Shown here: positions 9,228 to 17,041 of the stretch, piece after piece | How the letters are laid out: the number at the start of each line of letters is the position of its first letter | Numbering within the stretch: position 1 is the stretch's first letter | Assembly (NCBI GenBank): GCA_028408795.1 | Contig: JAOOLP010000001.1 | Span: 51,183 to 115,182 of the forward strand | From: Candidatus Pelagibacter sp. | GTDB taxonomy: Bacteria; Pseudomonadota; Alphaproteobacteria; Pelagibacterales; Pelagibacteraceae | Direction of reading: 5' to 3' | Length of the DNA: 64,000 bases | Program-made: the position numbers and the translations under genes | The notes under the pieces: generated by a model | What the model saw: the letters and a program-made list of their open reading frames with translations, nothing else | The model's database searches: none | What the model was told of the DNA's origin: nothing

Positions 9228-10559
9228 ATGATAGACACAGCTACCTTAAATGCCAATGAATTGGTTTCAAAATTAAAATCTGGTGAAATTTCCTCTGTAG
9301 AACTATGCAAAGCATACATAAAAAGAATAGAAAAATTTGATAAGGATGTTCAAGCTTGGGCTTTTTTAGATAAGAAAATACTTCTAGAAAAAGCTGAAGA
9401 AGCAGATGAATACAGAAAATCTGGTAAACCTCTTGGATCTTTACATGGTCTGCCTGTCGCAATTAAAGATATTATAGGAACATATGATATGCCAACTGAG
9501 TGTGGGACAGTATTCAGAAAAAAAATGTCAACTTCTCAAGACTCAGAAATAGTAAACTTATTAAAAACTGCGGGAGCTATTATTATGGGAAAAACCGTCA
9601 CTTGTGAATTAGCTTACATTCATCCAAGCAAAACAAGAAATCCTCATGATTATTCAAGAACACCTGGTGGTTCATCCAGTGGATCAGCAGCAGTTATCGC
9701 TTCGCATATGGCACACTTATCTATTGGTTCTCAGACAGGAGGTTCAGTTATAAGACCTGCCTCATATTGTGGAGTTGTAGGTTATAAACCTTCTTACGGA
9801 CTAATCTCAAGAAGTGGAGTTTTAAAAACATCAGACAAACTAGATACTATGGGTGTGTTTGGTAAAACTGTAAAAGATGTGGCTCTTTTAGCTAAAACTT
9901 TGATAAAAAAAGACTTATATGATCCCGCAACTATTCACTTCGCTGCGGATGACATGATTAAAATGTGTGAAGAGGGACCGATTTTTGAACCAAAGTTTAT
10001 TTTTTATAAAACTGACAAATGGAAAAATATTGATAAAGAGTCTCAAAAAGCATTTGAGTTTTTAATCAAAAAATTAAAAAAAAATATCGAAATTTTCGAT
10101 ACACCATCATACTTTAAAGAAATACCTAAACATCACCAAATCATTCACGAAACAGATCTAGCAAATAATTTTCAAGTCTATTACAAAAAAGATAAAAAAA
10201 AACTTTCAAAGGAAATGAGAGACGCTATAGAAAGAGGAATGAAATACTCTGCAAAAGAATATACAGATGCCATAGATTTTATGAAACAAAGTTACGAGTC
10301 ATATAAAGAAGTTTTTGAAGATTATCACGGAATTATTACACCATCTTCTAGCGGTGTAGCAGACAAAGGTTTAACATCAACTGGCAGTGCAGATTTCCAA
10401 AAAATTTGGACATACTTGGGTTTACCAACGATTTCATTACCTTTACTAACCGGAGAAAATAATTTACCATTAGGAGTACAATTAGTTGGAAATAAACTCG
10501 ACGACTTAAGATTTTTAGGTACAGCTAACTGGTTAGAGAAGAATTGTAAAGATGAATAA
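9228..10559 (+). CDS. Amidase-signature family hydrolase
   Basis: 443 residues. The amidase-signature triad is complete: Lys K80 in GLPVAIKD, cis-Ser S149 in PGGSSSGSAA and nucleophile S173 in SQTGGSVIRPAS, with the usual 24-residue Ser-Ser spacing. The family hydrolyses amides to acids plus ammonia. It is shorter than GatA and no gatB/gatC is next to it, so it is probably a catabolic amidase rather than the tRNA amidotransferase subunit. Its position directly after dctM suggests it acts on an imported amide or frees a substrate used by the enzymes upstream. Confidence 0.87.
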   Translation: MIDTATLNANELVSKLKSGEISSVELCKAYIKRIEKFDKDVQAWAFLDKKILLEKAEEADEYRKSGKPLGSLHGLPVAIKDIIGTYDMPTECGTVFRKKMSTSQDSEIVNLLKTAGAIIMGKTVTCELAYIHPSKTRNPHDYSRTPGGSSSGSAAVIASHMAHLSIGSQTGGSVIRPASYCGVVGYKPSYGLISRSGVLKTSDKLDTMGVFGKTVKDVALLAKTLIKKDLYDPATIHFAADDMIKMCEEGPIFEPKFIFYKTDKWKNIDKESQKAFEFLIKKLKKNIEIFDTPSYFKEIPKHHQIIHETDLANNFQVYYKKDKKKLSKEMRDAIERGMKYSAKEYTDAIDFMKQSYESYKEVFEDYHGIITPSSSGVADKGLTSTGSADFQKIWTYLGLPTISLPLLTGENNLPLGVQLVGNKLDDLRFLGTANWLEKNCKDE

Positions 10560-10731
10560 GATAACATCAATAATAGGTTGCGTGTTTTGCATTGCATTTT
10601 TAATCGGTTTGGCAACAACCTTAACAAGATCGATGATGATTGGTTTTAAAGATGTTCTGCCAGTTTATATTCTAATGGGCTTGGTAATAGTAATGATGTT
10701 ATATGAAGCCTTTGGTGACAAAAAGAAATAA
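10552..10731 (+). CDS. Small two-helix membrane protein, unknown function
   Basis: ATG at 10552 lies inside the last codons of the amidase gene (ATGAATAA overlap); the frame runs to TAA at 10729-10731, giving 59 residues. The product has two hydrophobic stretches (about 5-22 and 36-51) with a short TRSMMIGFKD loop between, and ends DKKK. The tight overlap and two clean membrane helices argue that it is real. I do not recognise a family. It could be an accessory subunit of the transporter system. Confidence 0.6.
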   Translation: MNKITSIIGCVFCIAFLIGLATTLTRSMMIGFKDVLPVYILMGLVIVMMLYEAFGDKKK

Positions 10732-11608
10732 TTTATATCCATATTTATTATTGTTTGTTCAGCCAATTTTTATGGCCTCAAATATAATAGTTGCAAGAGG
10801 CGGTGTAGAATATGTTCCACCAGTTTCATTAGCATTTTGGAGATGGCTTACTGTATTTTTGATTTTAACACCATTTTTTTTTGAAGAAATTATTAAAAAG
10901 AAAAAACAATTCAAAAATGAGTCTTTAAAACTTTTTTTTCTAGGACTGACAGGCTGTGGAATTTGTGGTGCATTTCCATTTATTGCAGGCATGTCAACCA
11001 CAATGGCTAACATGGGAATAATATATACCTCCTCACCAATTTTTATTATATTACTGTCAGTTTTATTTTTTAGAGATAAAATAAATCTATCTAGAATTTT
11101 GGGTTTAATTATATGTCTGTTAGGAGTTTTAACTATAATTTGCAAAGGGGATTTAACTTATCTAATTAATTTTAAGTTTACCTCAGGTGATTTATGGATG
11201 CTAGGTGCAGCAATAGGTTGGGCTGTATACTCAATCTTTCTTATAAATTGGAAAAGTAGCTTTAGTCTAATGGCTAGATTTACTTTAATAGCTTTTTTTG
11301 GAGCAATTTCATTATTTCCTTTTTATTTAATTGAGGAGTCATTTTTTTTTGATACCTCTTTTAATAGTAATTTTATATTTTGGGTATTGTTTGCCGCTAT
11401 TTCACCAGGAATAATAGCTTTCACTCTTTATACAAAAGTCCAAAAATATGTAGGCGCATCTCTAGCAGGATTTACACTTTATATATTCTCCATATATTCT
11501 GCAATTTATGGAATAATTTTATTTGATGAAATGCTTTTAAGTTTTCATTATTATGGAGCTGCACTTGTTTTCATCGGAGTTTATCTAGCTAGAAAAATTG
11601 TAAAATGA
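10703..11608 (+). CDS. EamA/DMT-family transporter
   Basis: 301 residues with about ten hydrophobic segments and two tandem EamA halves. The first half carries QPIFMASNIIVARGG and PPVSLAFWRW near the N-terminus, the second LWMLGAAIGWAVYSIF and AISPGIIAFTLY. The family exports or exchanges small metabolites across the inner membrane. The longest start (10703) overlaps the small gene upstream by 29 bases; a GTG at 10715 would shorten the overlap, so the N-terminus is uncertain. It shares four bases with the downstream hydrolase (ATGA overlap). Confidence 0.85.
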   Translation: MKPLVTKRNNLYPYLLLFVQPIFMASNIIVARGGVEYVPPVSLAFWRWLTVFLILTPFFFEEIIKKKKQFKNESLKLFFLGLTGCGICGAFPFIAGMSTTMANMGIIYTSSPIFIILLSVLFFRDKINLSRILGLIICLLGVLTIICKGDLTYLINFKFTSGDLWMLGAAIGWAVYSIFLINWKSSFSLMARFTLIAFFGAISLFPFYLIEESFFFDTSFNSNFIFWVLFAAISPGIIAFTLYTKVQKYVGASLAGFTLYIFSIYSAIYGIILFDEMLLSFHYYGAALVFIGVYLARKIVK

Positions 11609-12405
11609 AATATTTATATATAACACTCTCATCTTTTGTAATCGCTTATTTAGCTGTAATAATTTTTATGTATTTTTACCAAAGAAATTTATTGTATCAT
11701 CCTACAGAAAATAATTATCAAAATAGCAATGTTCAATTTGATTATGAGGAAATTTTTATTAAAGTTGATGAAGAAATAAAACTCAAATCATGGCTTATCA
11801 AAAAAGATTTTGATAAATTTAAAACATTAGTAATTTTTCATGGAAATGCTGGTGATCTATCAAATCGAATCTATAAACTTAATGAGTTATCTAAACTAAA
11901 TATAAATATTTTATTAATTTCTTGGAGAGGATTTAGTGGAAATAAAGGATTTCCAACCGAGCAAAATTTATATAAAGATGCTGAAGCATCTATAAAATGG
12001 CTTAATGAGCAAAAAATTAGCAATAATAAAATAATTTTGTATGGTGAATCCTTAGGTAGTGGTGTTGCAGTGGAACTAGGTAAAAAAAATAATTTTAATG
12101 GTATTATATTAGAGTCACCTTTCACCTCGATAGAAAACTCTGCAAAAATTTATTATCCTTATTTACCTATAAGATTACTTTTAAAAGATAGATATGACTC
12201 CTTAAGTAAGATTAAATCGATTACTACACCGATTTTAATAATGCATGGGGCGAAAGATGACGTTGTGCCAATTTCGATGGGTAAAGAACTTTTTGAAAAA
12301 GCAAATAATCCTAAACATTCATATTTCACAAAAGAAGACGATCATATGATGGAATTTAACTTGAATTTATTAGTCGAAATTGAAAATTTTATAAAAAAAT
12401 ATTAA
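11605..12405 (+). CDS. Membrane-anchored alpha/beta hydrolase (Bem46/ABHD13-like)
   Basis: 266 residues. One N-terminal membrane helix (about 4-24) is followed by an alpha/beta-hydrolase domain: oxyanion region FHGNAGD (78-84), nucleophile elbow YGESLGSG with S149, acid region MHGAKDDVVP and catalytic His in EDDHMME. The layout fits the Bem46/ABHD13 serine-hydrolase group whose substrates are mostly unknown. It overlaps the EamA gene at its start and the convergent ftsY gene by four bases at its end. Confidence 0.82.
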   Translation: MKYLYITLSSFVIAYLAVIIFMYFYQRNLLYHPTENNYQNSNVQFDYEEIFIKVDEEIKLKSWLIKKDFDKFKTLVIFHGNAGDLSNRIYKLNELSKLNINILLISWRGFSGNKGFPTEQNLYKDAEASIKWLNEQKISNNKIILYGESLGSGVAVELGKKNNFNGIILESPFTSIENSAKIYYPYLPIRLLLKDRYDSLSKIKSITTPILIMHGAKDDVVPISMGKELFEKANNPKHSYFTKEDDHMMEFNLNLLVEIENFIKKY

Positions 12406-13322
12406 GAATTAAAACCTAATAAAGCTTTAGCAAAATATTCTGCTTTAAATGGGTGTAAGTCGGTGTCTTTTTCGCCCATTCCTACAGCCACGATAGGTAA
12501 ATTATACTTTTTACAAATTGCCAAGATAATACCTCCTTTCGCAGTGCTATCAAGTTTTGTAATTATCAAGCCCGTAATGTTATGAATTTTACTAAACTCT
12601 TCAACTTGATTTAAAGCATTCTGTCCAGTAGTTGCGTCTAAAACTAAAATTACTTCATTAGGAAATTTTTTATCGATCTTTTTTAGAACATTTATTATTT
12701 TTTTATATTCTTCCATTAAATTTTTTTTATTTTGTAACCTTCCTGCTGTATCTATTAAAGCAATATCAATCTGATTTTTTTTTGCAAACTCTGCAGTCTT
12801 AAAAGCTACAGAAGCTGGGTCACTATTAATCTCAGACTTAATTATATCGACTCTAACTTTTGCAGCCCAAACCTGCAATTGATCAATAGCTGCCGCTCTA
12901 AAAGTATCTGCTGCGCCAAACACAACAGATCTATTGTTATCTTTAAAATATTTGCCTAGCTTTCCAATTGTAGTTGTTTTTCCTACTCCATTAACTCCAG
13001 AAACAACTATTACAGAAGAGTTTGCGTTACCAATTAAACTTAGATCTTTTTCATATTTAAGTAAATTAATAGCCATTTTATCTGCTATTAATTTTAAAAT
13101 TTCTTGGTGATTATCTAAATTTTTATCAATTTTAAAATTTTCAAAATCTTTTCTAAGTTCTTTTGCAACATCAATACCGGCATCAGATGAAATAATTAAT
13201 TCTTCAAATTCTGTGAGAACGTTTTCATCAATTTTTTTTTTAGAAAATATATTTTTAAATCCTGTAGACAGTCCATCTGAACTTTTACCTAACCCTTTTT
13301 TAAATTTATCAAATAAACCCAT
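12402..13322 (-). CDS. ftsY: Signal recognition particle receptor FtsY
   Basis: 306 residues: an N domain, then the SRP-GTPase G domain with P-loop GVNGVGKTT (109-117), DTFRAAA (139-145), DTAGRLQNK, the TKLD specificity motif and GMGEKDTDLHPF. It receives ribosome-SRP complexes at the inner membrane by forming a GTPase pair with Ffh. The acidic A domain of E. coli FtsY is missing; the NG domain is preceded only by a short amphipathic start (MGLFDKFKKGLG), as in many alphaproteobacteria. It directly abuts dapF upstream and overlaps the convergent hydrolase by four bases. Confidence 0.96.
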   Translation of the reverse strand: MGLFDKFKKGLGKSSDGLSTGFKNIFSKKKIDENVLTEFEELIISSDAGIDVAKELRKDFENFKIDKNLDNHQEILKLIADKMAINLLKYEKDLSLIGNANSSVIVVSGVNGVGKTTTIGKLGKYFKDNNRSVVFGAADTFRAAAIDQLQVWAAKVRVDIIKSEINSDPASVAFKTAEFAKKNQIDIALIDTAGRLQNKKNLMEEYKKIINVLKKIDKKFPNEVILVLDATTGQNALNQVEEFSKIHNITGLIITKLDSTAKGGIILAICKKYNLPIVAVGMGEKDTDLHPFKAEYFAKALLGFNS

Positions 13323-14153
13323 TTAGATCTCTAGTCTAGTATGTTTTATTTCTGAAACTGGACCTCTCATAAATATATTAAGACTTTTGTCTATTTTAAT
13401 GTTTAAACTTCCTTCTTCAAATTTAATATTGATATCATTTTTAGTTAATTTTTTTATAAATGCTGCTACAGCGGTTGCACAAGCAGCTGTTCCACATGCT
13501 TTTGTTAATCCAGCACCACGCTCCCAAACATTTACTGTAACATTATTCTCATTATCTATTTGTGCAAAAGTAACATTTGTTCTGTCAGGAAATAATTCAT
13601 GATTCTCTATTTTAGGTCCTAATATTTTAAGATCATATTCAAAACAATCTTTAACAAAAAAAATTATATGTGGATTTCCTACATTAAGGCAAAATCCATC
13701 AGTGAATTCTCTATCATTAATATTTAAAGTTATATTTTTGTGATTTAATTTTTCTTTTAATGGAATTTTTTTCCATTCAAATATAGGCTTCCCCATTTCT
13801 AGCTGTACATCATAATCTCCAACAATTGTCGCATTAAGCAATCTATTGTTTGTTTTTAATTTAATTTCTTTATTATTTAAATCTTTGCTTAATAAGTAAG
13901 CCACGCACCTACTTCCATTTCCACACGCACTAACTTCACCTCCATCTGAATTAAAGATGGTTATTGGAAATGTATTATTAATTTCTTTTTCAATGAATAT
14001 AATTTGGTCAAATTCAATATTCCGGTGAAAAGACTTGAGATTTCCCAAATGAATTATTTTTTCTCTCGGTATGTTTATAGAGTTTTTTCGTCTATCTACA
14101 ATAATAAACCTATTACCTAATCCGTCCATTCTAAAAGCATTAATCAAAGGCAT
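13323..14153 (-). CDS. dapF: Diaminopimelate epimerase
   Basis: 276 residues. Both catalytic cysteines are visible: C77 in SACGNGSRC and C220 in TKACGTAACATA, with the family motif FNSDGGE before the first. It interconverts LL- and meso-diaminopimelate for peptidoglycan and lysine. It is followed without a gap by ftsY. In many alphaproteobacteria mtaB sits between these two genes; it is absent here. Its promoter must lie in the 167-bp region shared with ffh. Confidence 0.96.
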   Translation of the reverse strand: MPLINAFRMDGLGNRFIIVDRRKNSINIPREKIIHLGNLKSFHRNIEFDQIIFIEKEINNTFPITIFNSDGGEVSACGNGSRCVAYLLSKDLNNKEIKLKTNNRLLNATIVGDYDVQLEMGKPIFEWKKIPLKEKLNHKNITLNINDREFTDGFCLNVGNPHIIFFVKDCFEYDLKILGPKIENHELFPDRTNVTFAQIDNENNVTVNVWERGAGLTKACGTAACATAVAAFIKKLTKNDINIKFEEGSLNIKIDKSLNIFMRGPVSEIKHTRLEI

Positions 14154-14218
14154 AATAGTAGATTAGTATAATTATTCATTGACTTTTAAAACCCCAAATT
14201 GTAGTTTTCACAAACTTT

Positions 14219-14312
14219 CCGCAAATACACATGTTTTTGCGGTGCTCTTGAAAACAGGAGCGTCGACACTAGTCAGCGAAGGTTCGCCCACTAGTGCGAT
14301 GGGTGTTGGGTG
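14219..14312 (+). ncRNA. Structured leader RNA upstream of ffh (ffh-motif candidate)
   Basis: GC-rich for this genome and full of stems. Hairpin 1: CCGCAAA (14219-14225) with TTTGCGG (14236-14242). Hairpin 2: GCTCTTG (14244-14250), AAAA loop, CAGGAGC (14255-14261). Hairpin 3: CACTAGT (14267-14273) with ACTAGTG (14290-14296), enclosing GCGA/TCGC. A G-rich tract GGGTGTTGGGTGTT follows, 7 bases before the ffh ATG. A candidate cis-regulatory RNA preceding the gene for the SRP protein component was reported from Candidatus Pelagibacter ubique and marine metagenomes; this fits by position and character, though I cannot run a covariance search. It lacks the SRP RNA tetraloop and asymmetric-loop signature, so it is not ffs. 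Confidence 0.7.
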
Positions 14313-14320
14313 TTATAAAA

Positions 14321-15673
14321 ATGTTTGAAAATTTAACAAATAAGTTAGAAAGTATTTTTTCTAAGCTAAAAAGCGCTCCTTCGTTATCCGAAGAACAAGT
14401 TAATTCTGGCTTACAAGAGATACGATCAGCTTTATTAGAAGCCGATGTAGCTCTACCGGTCACAAAAGAATTTATAGCGAATGTAAAGCCTAAAGCTATT
14501 GGTCAAGAAATTATTAAATCAACATCTGCTGGTCAAATGATAGTTAAGATTGTTTATGATGAACTAGTTAATATTTTAGGTTCCAAAAATGATGGACTTA
14601 ACTTGAAAGCTGTACCTCCAGTCTCACTTTTATTAGTTGGATTACAAGGTTCAGGAAAAACTACTTCTGCCGCTAAACTTGCTAAAAATATTGAGACAAA
14701 TTACAAAAAAAAGGTAATGGTTGTTAGTTTAGACGTTTATAGACCAGCTGCTCAAGAACAGCTTAAACTACTTGCTGAAGCAAATGGAATTCAATGTTTG
14801 CCGATAGTTGAAAAGCAACAACCAATTGACATAACTAAAAGAGCATTAAATGCAGCAAATCTAAATGGCACAGATGTTATTATATTTGATACAGCAGGAA
14901 GAACTCAGATAGATCTACCAATGATGTCTGAGATTAAGCAAATCAAAGATATTACAAAACCTGCAGAAACTATATTAATAGCTGACTCATTGACAGGACA
15001 AATAGCTGTGAATGTTGCAAAAGAGTTTGATACCGCAGTTAGTCTTTCAGGAATAATTCTTACAAGAGTTGATGGTGATGCTCGAGGTGGTGCAGCATTA
15101 AGCATGAAACAAGTCACTGGCAAACCAATAAAATATATCGGAGTAGGAGAAAAAATTACTGACCTGGAACTCTTCCATCCTGACAGATTAGCTAACAGAA
15201 TTTTAGGAATGGGTGATGTAGTTACACTAGTAGAGAAAGCACAACAAGATTTAAGTAAAGAAAAAATTAAAGAAACAGAGGATGAATTAAAAAAAGGAAT
15301 ATTCACTATGGACTCTTATCTTTCACAGCTAAGACAAATGAAAAAAATGGGAGGTATGGATGGCGTCATGTCTTTGTTGCCAGGAGCAAATAAAATGAAA
15401 GCAAAGATGGATCAAGCTAATATTGATGAAAAAATGTTGGTAGAAAATGAGGCCATTATTTTGTCAATGACGAAAAATGAGAGAGAAAATCCAAAAATTA
15501 TTAGTGGGTCTAGACGTAAAAGAATTTCAAAAGGTGCAGGTGTCGATGTTTCAAAAATTAATAAACTATTAAAACAATTTAAAATGATGTCAGACATGAT
15601 GAAAAAGATGTCTCAAGGAAAAAAAATTCCATCTGGAATAATTCCAGATGAAATGATCAATCAACTAAAATGA
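14321..15673 (+). CDS. ffh: Signal recognition particle protein Ffh
   Basis: 450 residues from the MFENLTNKLE start at 14321; an in-frame ATG at 14294 lies inside the leader RNA and gives no family sequence. N domain 1-95, G domain with P-loop GLQGSGKTT (107-115), DVYRPAAQEQ, DTAGR and TRVDGDARGG, then a methionine-rich M domain (MKKMGGMDGVMSLLPG onward, and MMSDMMKKMSQGKK near the end) that binds SRP RNA and signal sequences. It starts the long + strand run and is followed after 10 bases by rpsP, a common bacterial order. Confidence 0.97.
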   Translation: MFENLTNKLESIFSKLKSAPSLSEEQVNSGLQEIRSALLEADVALPVTKEFIANVKPKAIGQEIIKSTSAGQMIVKIVYDELVNILGSKNDGLNLKAVPPVSLLLVGLQGSGKTTSAAKLAKNIETNYKKKVMVVSLDVYRPAAQEQLKLLAEANGIQCLPIVEKQQPIDITKRALNAANLNGTDVIIFDTAGRTQIDLPMMSEIKQIKDITKPAETILIADSLTGQIAVNVAKEFDTAVSLSGIILTRVDGDARGGAALSMKQVTGKPIKYIGVGEKITDLELFHPDRLANRILGMGDVVTLVEKAQQDLSKEKIKETEDELKKGIFTMDSYLSQLRQMKKMGGMDGVMSLLPGANKMKAKMDQANIDEKMLVENEAIILSMTKNERENPKIISGSRRKRISKGAGVDVSKINKLLKQFKMMSDMMKKMSQGKKIPSGIIPDEMINQLK

Positions 15674-15683
15674 AAGGTATAAT

Positions 15684-16328
15684 ATGTTAAGAATAAGATT
15701 ATCAATGGGGGGAGTAAGAAAAAGACCTATTTATAAAATAGTAGTAGCTGATGGAAGATATCCAAGAGATGGAAAATTTATTGAGAAACTTGGATCTTAT
15801 AATCCACTATTACCAAAAGATAAGAAAGAAAGAATCAAAGTTGAATTCGAAAGAGTTAAATATTGGATCAGTAAAGGCGCACAACCGACTTTAAGAGTTT
15901 CAAGAATATTAGGTGAAATGCAATTAATGCCGATGCCTAAGCCAGGCAATAATCCACTAAAAGCTATTCCTAAAAAAGATAGAAAAAAAGAAAATAAGGA
16001 AGAGCCAAAAGCAGAAGCTAAAAAGGAACAACCAAAAGCAGAAGCTAAAAAGGAAGAACCTAAAAAGGAACAACCAAAAGCAGAAGCTAAAAAGGAAGAA
16101 CCTAAAAAGGAAGAACCTAAAAAGGAACAACCAAAAGCAGAAGCTAAAAAGGAAGAACCTAAAAAGGAAGAGCCAAAAGCAGAAGCTAAAAAGGAAGAAC
16201 CTAAAAAGGAAGAACCTAAAAAGGAAGAACCAAAAGCAGAAGCTAAAAAGGAAGAACCTAAAAAGGAAGAGCCAAAAGCAGAAGCTAAAAAGGAAGAACC
16301 TAAAAAGGAAGAGCCAAAAGCCAAGTAA
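15684..16328 (+). CDS. rpsP: 30S ribosomal protein S16 with long repetitive tail
   Basis: 214 residues against roughly 80-120 for most bacterial S16. The normal S16 domain occupies residues 1 to about 85 (MLRIRLSMGGVRKRPIYKIV, DGRYPRDGKFIEKLG). From residue 108 to the end the protein is only Lys, Glu, Pro, Ala and Gln in two repeat modules. S16 binds 16S rRNA and is needed for 30S assembly; the tail is probably disordered and solvent-exposed. It sits in ffh-rpsP-trmD-rplS, an operon widespread in bacteria. No rimM gene is found between rpsP and trmD, where it lies in many genomes. Confidence 0.95.
   Translation: MLRIRLSMGGVRKRPIYKIVVADGRYPRDGKFIEKLGSYNPLLPKDKKERIKVEFERVKYWISKGAQPTLRVSRILGEMQLMPMPKPGNNPLKAIPKKDRKKENKEEPKAEAKKEQPKAEAKKEEPKKEQPKAEAKKEEPKKEEPKKEQPKAEAKKEEPKKEEPKAEAKKEEPKKEEPKKEEPKAEAKKEEPKKEEPKAEAKKEEPKKEEPKAK
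16005..16325 (+). repeat. In-frame repeat array coding the S16 tail
   Basis: About 320 bases of near-identical 27-base units coding PKAEAKKE(E/Q) and 15-base units coding PKKE(E/Q). Read by eye there are seven of the longer and eight of the shorter units in irregular order, ending PKAK. The same codons recur (AAAGCAGAAGCTAAAAAGGA), so the copies are recent or kept homogeneous, as expected from slippage or unequal recombination. Confidence 0.93.
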
Positions 16329-16339
16329 GAATAAAATTT

Positions 16340-17041
16340 ATGTTTGAGGTAAAAATTTTTACTTTATATCCAAATTTATATCCTGGACCATTGAACTCTG
16401 GGGTTTATAAAAAGGCGCTGCAAAAAAAAATTTGGAACTTGAAGGTAATTGATATTAGAGATTATGCTACTGATAAACATCGAACAGTAGATGATACTCC
16501 TTTTGGCGGTGGAAGTGGAATGTTACTTAGACCTGACGTTGTAGCTTCAGCTCTTGACCAAAATTTAAACAAGGGAGATCAAATTATCTATTTGTCTCCT
16601 AAGGGAAAAAAATTAGATCAAACAACTGTAAAAGAGTTTAGTAAGAGAGCAAAATTAAATATTTTATGTGGTCATTTTGAAGGAATAGATCAAAGAGTTT
16701 TAGAATCGAGAAATATCAAGGAATACAGCATTGGTGATTTTATCTTATCTGGAGGTGAAACAGCTTCATATGTTTTTATTGACTCAATTATTAGATTATT
16801 ACCAGGAGTTTTAGGAAATGAGAATTCTTCAAAAGAGGAAAGTTTTGAAGATGATCTTCTTGAATATCCGCAGTATACAAAACCTCAAAATTGGGAAGGA
16901 AAAGGTACCCCTGATGTACTTTTATCAGGAGATCATGCCAAAATTAAAAGCTGGCGTTTATCACAATCAGAGGCTATAACACGTCGCCAGAGACCTGATC
17001 TTTGGAAAAAATATTTAAATAAAAAAAATGAAAAACATTGA
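16340..17041 (+). CDS. trmD: tRNA (guanine-37-N1) methyltransferase TrmD
   Basis: 233 residues, normal length. Motifs of the SPOUT-fold enzyme are visible: [15 protein letters not shown] at the start, [24 protein letters not shown] and [12 protein letters not shown] (AdoMet knot), and the C-terminal DNA/tRNA-binding region ending [10 protein letters not shown]. It methylates G37 of tRNAs reading CNN codons and prevents +1 frameshifting. Its end overlaps rplS by 14 bases. Confidence 0.97.
   Translation: MFEVKIFTLYPNLYPGPLNSGVYKKALQKKIWNLKVIDIRDYATDKHRTVDDTPFGGGSGMLLRPDVVASALDQNLNKGDQIIYLSPKGKKLDQTTVKEFSKRAKLNILCGHFEGIDQRVLESRNIKEYSIGDFILSGGETASYVFIDSIIRLLPGVLGNENSSKEESFEDDLLEYPQYTKPQNWEGKGTPDVLLSGDHAKIKSWRLSQSEAITRRQRPDLWKKYLNKKNEKH

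Noticed and set aside
9228..10559. gatA of the tRNA amidotransferase
   Set aside because: Length, lack of adjacent gatC/gatB and the TRAP context favour a stand-alone amidase.
14219..14312. SRP 4.5S RNA gene (ffs) next to ffh
   Set aside because: The universally conserved GGAA tetraloop and asymmetric loop motif (GGTCAGG ... GGAAGCAGCC type) is absent; the element is better explained as an ffh leader motif.
14294..14320. Upstream in-frame ATG extending ffh by nine codons
   Set aside because: The extension lies in the structured leader and codes no family sequence; MFENLT at 14321 is the usual Ffh start.
15797..16324. Long open frame of Ser/Gly/Leu/Phe repeats on the minus strand opposite rpsP
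   Set aside because: It is the reverse complement of the S16 tail repeat; low complexity keeps the frame open. It has no start context or family, and the plus strand is a certain ribosomal protein.
16005..16325. Direct repeats that could be mistaken for a CRISPR array
   Set aside because: Units are contiguous, in frame with rpsP and have no unique spacers; no cas genes are present.
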